Assembly: GCF_046506625.1 (NCBI RefSeq)
Contig: NZ_JBKFFP010000002.1
Span: 248,001 to 312,000, forward strand
DNA length: 64,000 nucleotides
Origin: Zhengella sedimenti
GTDB taxonomy: Bacteria > Pseudomonadota > Alphaproteobacteria > Rhizobiales > Rhizobiaceae
Reading direction: 5' to 3'
The translations under genes were made by a program, and so were the position numbers. The notes beneath the pieces are model-generated. The model was not told where the DNA came from. It did not search any database and saw nothing but the letters and a program-made list of their open reading frames with translations. This document shows positions 60,395-64,000 of the stretch, one piece after another; within the stretch, counting starts at the first letter, position 1; every line of letters starts with the position of its first letter.

Positions 60395-60928
60395 ATGCCG
60401 CATATCGTCGTCACTTCGCTGGCAAGGCTGCACGACACCGTCGAACAGCACGGCGCGAGCCACATCGTCACGCTGATCAACGAGGGAACGCCTGTCACGC
60501 GACCGGTTTCGGTGGCGGCGGACCGCCACCTGTTTCTCGGCATGCACGACATCGACATGGCCATGGACGGCATGACGCCGCCCGGCGAGGCGCATGTGCG
60601 CCAATTGCTGGATTTCGTGCGTGCCTGGGATCGCTCCAGCCCGCTCGTCATCCACTGCTTCGCAGGCATATCGCGCTCCACCGCGGGCGCGTTCATCACG
60701 GCCTGCGCACTCAATCCCGATCTCGACGAGATGACGGTTGCGCGCCATATCCGCGCCAATTCCACGACCGCGACGCCGAACCGGCTGCTGGTCAGCACGG
60801 CCGACACGCTGCTCGGCCGGCAAGGCCGGATGACAACCGCCATCGAAACCATCGGCCTTGGCGACATGGCCTACCAGGGACAGACCTTCGTGCTGCCGCT
60901 GGATGTGGATGCGCTGGTGGCAGGCTGA
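60395..60928 (+). CDS. Tyrosine phosphatase family protein (dual-specificity type)
   Basis: A 177-residue protein with the cysteine phosphatase signature HCFAGISRSTAG (HCX5R) around residue 88. The start MPHIVVTSLARLHDTVEQHG is family-like for the small rhizobial phosphatases. GGGGAGGAGCC precedes the ATG. The substrate is unknown. It is preceded by HD and ygfZ genes on the same strand and ends 16 bp from the convergent ATP-grasp gene. Confidence 0.85.
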   Translation: MPHIVVTSLARLHDTVEQHGASHIVTLINEGTPVTRPVSVAADRHLFLGMHDIDMAMDGMTPPGEAHVRQLLDFVRAWDRSSPLVIHCFAGISRSTAGAFITACALNPDLDEMTVARHIRANSTTATPNRLLVSTADTLLGRQGRMTTAIETIGLGDMAYQGQTFVLPLDVDALVAG

Positions 60929-60943
60929 ACCCCGCCGCCGGGC

Positions 60944-62401
60944 CTAGCCCTGCCTCTCAAGCCGGTCGATGAACCATTGCGTGAGCTTCATCCAGACCGC
61001 GTCCTTCTCGGCCGCATCCTCGACGCCGTGTTCCAGATTGGGGTTGTCGTTGACCTCGATGACGACGACACCTTCCGGCGTCTCCTTCAGGTCCACGCCA
61101 TAAAGCCCGTCGCCGATGCAGCGGGCGGCGCGAACGGCGATGTCGATCACCTCGGGCGGCGCCTCGGCCAGCGAGAAGGAACGGAAGCCGCCCTCCTGCG
61201 GCTTGCCGCCGGTCTCATGGTTGACGATCTGCCAGTGCTTCTTGGCCATCAGGTACTGCACGACGAAAAGCGGCTGGCCGCCCAGCACGCCGACGCGCCA
61301 GTCGAAGGCGGTGGGCAGGAATTTCTGCGCGATGATGAGGTCGGAATCCTCCAGCCACTTGGCTGCCAGCGCCTTCAGCGCATCCAGGTCGGCGACCTTC
61401 TTGACGCCGCGTGAAAAGGCGCTGTCGGGGATTTTCAGCACCATGGGAAAGCCCAGATCGCGGGCGGCCCGGTCAAGGTCGCCCGGGCCGGCGATGATGA
61501 CGCTCGGCGGCACCGGCACGCCGTTCACGCCCATCAGTTCGTGCAGGTAGACCTTGTTGGTGCAACGGATCATCGACAGCGGATCGTCGATCACCGGCAT
61601 GTTTTCCTGCTGGGCGCGGCGGGCAAAGCGGTAGGTATGGTTGGAGATCGACGTGGTCTCGCGGATGAACAGCGCGTCATAATTGGCCAGCGTCGCCAGG
61701 TCCTTCCTGGTGATCGGTTCGACCTCCACCCCCATGCGCGCGGCGATGCGCGCCCAGTACTTGAGCGAGGAAATGCTCGACGGCGGCAATTCCTCCTTGG
61801 GATCGACCAGCACGGCAAAGGAATAGCGCGCCGGGGTCCGCGACTTGCGGTCACGCCATTCGCGCGCGGTATGGGATTCCAGGGCGGCAAGGAAACGCTC
61901 CTTCTCGCCGGCATCCATGCGCGAGACCGGATGGAAGCCGATGCGGCGGATGCGGATCCACTCGCCGGGCTCGATCACCACTTCCAGCGAGGGCGCGCGG
62001 AACCAGTCGAAGAGAAGGCGGCCGAAGCGCTCCCAGCCTTTCGAGGGACCGATGCCGAAGAAGAAGCGGACCCGGTTGGCCGCGAAGGGCTCCAAACCCT
62101 TGCGCGAGGCGTTGAGCGCCTGTTCCAGATCCGGCAATGCGTTCTCGTAGAGCTTGGGCTCCGACAGGTCGATCATGGTCTCGACGGAGGGAATGACCCG
62201 GTGGCCCCGCGAGGAGGCCAGCAGCGAGGCATAATAGCCGCGGCTCTGGTAGGCATAGGAACCGGCAAGATTGATGATCTTTGGCCGCTGGCCGCGAAAC
62301 AGGTTGGGATGCGTCAGGTAATCGCGGATGGTGATGACCTTGTGCGGGGTCTGCGCCTGGTCAATGTCGTTTGCCTTGCCGGTCAGGATGACCCATGTCA
62401 T
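60944..62401 (-). CDS. RimK-type ATP-grasp ligase with RLAN-like N-terminal domain
   Basis: A 485-residue ligase. The N-terminal half (about residues 1-240) resembles the RLAN domain that precedes some RimK-like enzymes (TIRDYLTHPNLFRGQRPKI, NLAGSYAYQSRGYYASLLAS). The ATP-grasp half has LGFPMVLKIPDSAFSRGVKK, AQKFLPTAFDWRVGVLGG, DGLYGVDLKE and the metal-binding VVIEVNDNPNLEHGVED (about 446-460). Such enzymes join amino acids, often glutamate or related acids, through amide bonds. The start ATG at 62401 overlaps the end of the GNAT/C39 gene by 4 bp, so the two are made together. Product and substrate are unknown. Confidence 0.88.
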   Translation of the reverse strand: MTWVILTGKANDIDQAQTPHKVITIRDYLTHPNLFRGQRPKIINLAGSYAYQSRGYYASLLASSRGHRVIPSVETMIDLSEPKLYENALPDLEQALNASRKGLEPFAANRVRFFFGIGPSKGWERFGRLLFDWFRAPSLEVVIEPGEWIRIRRIGFHPVSRMDAGEKERFLAALESHTAREWRDRKSRTPARYSFAVLVDPKEELPPSSISSLKYWARIAARMGVEVEPITRKDLATLANYDALFIRETTSISNHTYRFARRAQQENMPVIDDPLSMIRCTNKVYLHELMGVNGVPVPPSVIIAGPGDLDRAARDLGFPMVLKIPDSAFSRGVKKVADLDALKALAAKWLEDSDLIIAQKFLPTAFDWRVGVLGGQPLFVVQYLMAKKHWQIVNHETGGKPQEGGFRSFSLAEAPPEVIDIAVRAARCIGDGLYGVDLKETPEGVVVIEVNDNPNLEHGVEDAAEKDAVWMKLTQWFIDRLERQG

Positions 62402-63501
62402 GCCTGCTTTCCTCCCAGAAGAACGGCCGCGCGCAGCGGCGGCTTGCCGAACTGCGCCATGGCCATGAAGACCGAATGGGGTATGGGAATGTTGGCCGCG
62501 TCGGCAACGGTCTCGCCGGCCTCGTCCTCCACCCATGGGTCGTGAACGAAAATGTGGGCGCCGTCATCGCCGATGGCCAGTACCCAGTGCGGCACCTTCT
62601 TGCCGAACATGATGAAACCCGAGACGAGCACGGCCACCAGCTTGCCGTCGGCCAATGCCGTGCGGATATCCTCCAGGGTGAAGGTCCGCACCGACACGGG
62701 AATGCCAAGGCCGGCGGCGCGCTGGCGGAAATCGGCCTGGGCGAGTTCCATCACGCGCCGCTTTTCCTGCGACCGCACGGACTGGAGGAAAAGCGGTCCT
62801 TCCTCCGAAACGATGACCTCGGCGGAGAGCCCGTTCAGTGCAGCGGTGACGGCAATGCCGTGCGGTTCGCAGCCGCCGGGGCCGGACAGCATGAACACCG
62901 TGGTCGCCTCGCGCCAAAGGCGGATTTCCATGAGCGGGGAAGGCTGGAAGCCGGGCCGGTAGTGGGCCAAGGCCATCATCAGGCAGCACGGCCCGCAGGT
63001 GAAATCGGCCGTCTGCTCGTAATAGGGAACCGAGGTGCGATGCTGCGTGGCACCGCGCAGAAGCTTCTCGTAGCGAAGCGCCGTCGTGTGGTCGGCATAA
63101 TAGTCCAGATAGCGGCCGATCCTGCGATAGCCCCGCCGCTCGTAAAGTCCGATGGCGCGGGCATTGTCCTCGCGCACCTCGAGCCGCAACACCATGCGGC
63201 CATGACCGAAGGCGGCATCCTCGGCTGCTTCCAGCAGATGCGCGCCGAGCCCGGACCCGCCGGCGGACGGCAGGACGGCGATGGAGTAGAGCCGCGCCAC
63301 CGCCGTTCCCTTGCGGAACAGCACCATGGCATAGCCGCAAATGCGCCCGCCGGTCTCGGCGACGATGGTTTCGGCGGTCTCGCGGTCGATGAGCTGGCGG
63401 AAGGAACGGCGCGAGATCCGGTCCGCGTCGAAAACGGCGTTTTCGAGGGCAACCAGCTGTTCGATATCGGACTGCGTGGCCCGGCGCAGGGCTGTTGTCA
63501 T
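62398..63501 (-). CDS. GNAT acetyltransferase-peptidase C39-like fusion
   Basis: A 367-residue fusion. Residues about 1-150 are a GNAT domain with the acetyl-CoA loop in PSAGGSGLGAHLLEAAE and YERRGYRRIG. Residues about 155-367 are a papain-fold domain of the C39-like type: Cys169 in FTCGPCCLMMALAH, His305 in VPHWVLAIGDDGAH and Asp321 in FVHDPWVED form a plausible Cys-His-Asp triad. Family C39 enzymes cut leader peptides of bacteriocins at Gly-Gly, but no ABC transporter domain is attached here. It is the first gene of a two-gene operon with the RimK-type ligase. Confidence 0.87.
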   Translation of the reverse strand: MTTALRRATQSDIEQLVALENAVFDADRISRRSFRQLIDRETAETIVAETGGRICGYAMVLFRKGTAVARLYSIAVLPSAGGSGLGAHLLEAAEDAAFGHGRMVLRLEVREDNARAIGLYERRGYRRIGRYLDYYADHTTALRYEKLLRGATQHRTSVPYYEQTADFTCGPCCLMMALAHYRPGFQPSPLMEIRLWREATTVFMLSGPGGCEPHGIAVTAALNGLSAEVIVSEEGPLFLQSVRSQEKRRVMELAQADFRQRAAGLGIPVSVRTFTLEDIRTALADGKLVAVLVSGFIMFGKKVPHWVLAIGDDGAHIFVHDPWVEDEAGETVADAANIPIPHSVFMAMAQFGKPPLRAAVLLGGKQA

Positions 63502-63639
63502 GGATGCCACAAGGGGTACAACGCGTGGGGTACAAGGCCGGTCGGACCGGCATGGGGCCGGACGCCTGCGTGCGGCCTTCATCCGCGCAAGCAGCAAAAC
63601 GCGTTAGCGCCCGCATTGCGGCTGAATTGTGGCCGCGAC

Positions 63640-63664
63640 GGAACCGCCCGGACGGTGGTGCGTT
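63640..63664 (+). promoter_or_regulatory. EcfG (general stress sigma) type promoter upstream of mscS
   Basis: GGAAC (63640-63644), exactly 16 bases, CGTT (63661-63664) fits the alphaproteobacterial EcfG consensus GGAAC-N16/17-CGTT. Its position, about 45 bp upstream of the MscS start codon at 63709, is right for a promoter. Stress-induced expression of a mechanosensitive channel fits osmotic protection. Confidence 0.6.
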
Positions 63665-63708
63665 ATCGTGGCGATTTACTTTGTCCGGGCAGACACAAGG
63701 AGCAATTC

Positions 63709-64000
63709 ATGGACTTTTCCGCCGAAAGCACGGTCGCCGCCGTGCAAGGGGCCATGACCGGCCTTTCCGCGCTGGTCGTGCAATACGCCTTCTCGGTGAT
63801 CGGTGCCGTCGTCATCCTGATCATCGGCTTCATCGTGGCAGGCATGATGGAGCGATGGGCCTATCGCGGCCTTGGCTCCTGGAAGGGTTTCGACGAGACG
63901 CTGCGCAAGTTCCTGTCCAAGATCGTGCGCTATGGCGTGCTGGCCATCGTTCTGGTGACCGTACTGTCGCAATTCGGCGTTCAGACCGCCTCGATCATCG
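63709..64000 (+). CDS. Mechanosensitive ion channel MscS family protein, N-terminal part (3' end outside window)
   Basis: The first 97 residues: MDFSAESTVAAVQGAMTGLS, then hydrophobic segments ALVVQYAFSVIGAVVILIIG and YGVLAIVLVTVLSQFGVQTA, with the small-MscS motif FDETLRKFLSKIVRYG between them. The channel opens when membrane tension rises and releases solutes on osmotic downshock. A good ribosome-binding site (ACAAGGAG) precedes the ATG at 63709. The gene is divergent from the GNAT/C39 operon with 207 bp between starts. Confidence 0.85.
   Translation, partial: MDFSAESTVAAVQGAMTGLSALVVQYAFSVIGAVVILIIGFIVAGMMERWAYRGLGSWKGFDETLRKFLSKIVRYGVLAIVLVTVLSQFGVQTASII

Overview
This is a GC-rich (about 65% by eye), gene-dense chromosomal segment of an alphaproteobacterium, most likely of the order Hyphomicrobiales (Rhizobiales). 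The inference rests on gene order (uvrC-pgsA-moaD-moaE; lptF-lptG-lptD-surA-pdxA-rsmA; rpsF-rpsR-DUF2232-rplI-dnaB-alr-radA-cvpA-purF; fabD-fabG-acpP-fabF-mltG-yicC-gmk), on families typical of rhizobia (TIGR02301, DUF2232, the short Psd, CimA) and on a CtrA-type box and an EcfG-type promoter. No rRNA, tRNA, CRISPR array, insertion sequence, prophage or integration site was seen. Nearly everything is core housekeeping sequence; the genus cannot be told from the sequence alone.

Layout. 1-2.5 kb: the 3' end of uvrC, then pgsA, moaD and moaE. 2.5-12.3 kb: a mixed block with hlyIII, ndk, a glutathione transferase, a DinB protein, an ABC-F ATPase coupled to a crotonase, an aldo/keto reductase, a membrane protein of unknown function, a methyltransferase/holC pair, a small secreted protein, and a divergent cytochrome b561/MarR pair. 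12.3-21.7 kb: pepA, then the outer-membrane biogenesis operon lptF-lptG-lptD-surA-pdxA-rsmA. 21.7-28 kb: gmk-yicC-mltG-fabF-acpP-fabG-fabD on the minus strand. 28.2-38.5 kb: the ribosomal protein, replisome and purine run rpsF to purF, followed by a short-chain dehydrogenase. 38.6-42.5 kb: phospholipid genes, with an acyltransferase/acyl-activating fusion facing pssA and psd. 42.6-47.6 kb: an Atm1-like exporter with a Cys-rich ArsR regulator, a LysM protein and a LOG-family enzyme. 47.7-54.1 kb: a GNAT-nitrilase fusion, rarD, cimA with a 42-residue membrane protein and a GFA protein, and cysS. 54.4-60.9 kb: many small or conserved hypothetical genes, plus SRAP, NUDIX, YgfZ, HD and phosphatase genes. 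60.9-64 kb: a RimK-type ATP-grasp ligase translationally coupled to a GNAT/peptidase-C39-like fusion, then the start of a MscS channel gene.

How the genes work together. Envelope building dominates: fatty acid synthesis (fab genes), phospholipids (pgsA, pssA, psd, acyl recycling), LPS export (LptF/G/D), outer-membrane protein folding (SurA) and peptidoglycan (MltG, Alr, LysM protein). A second theme is translation and replication (rpsF, rpsR, rplI, rsmA, cysS, dnaB, holC, radA, uvrC).

The least-explained parts are the ATP-grasp/GNAT-C39 pair at 60.9-63.5 kb, a pair of very short related proteins at 54.45-54.85 kb, a 15-bp inverted repeat with a 36-nt loop in front of hlyIII, a near-perfect 25-bp palindrome at the ArsR start codon, an AT-rich patch inside cysS, and sequence matches to a CtrA box (57666-57680) and an EcfG promoter (63640-63664).
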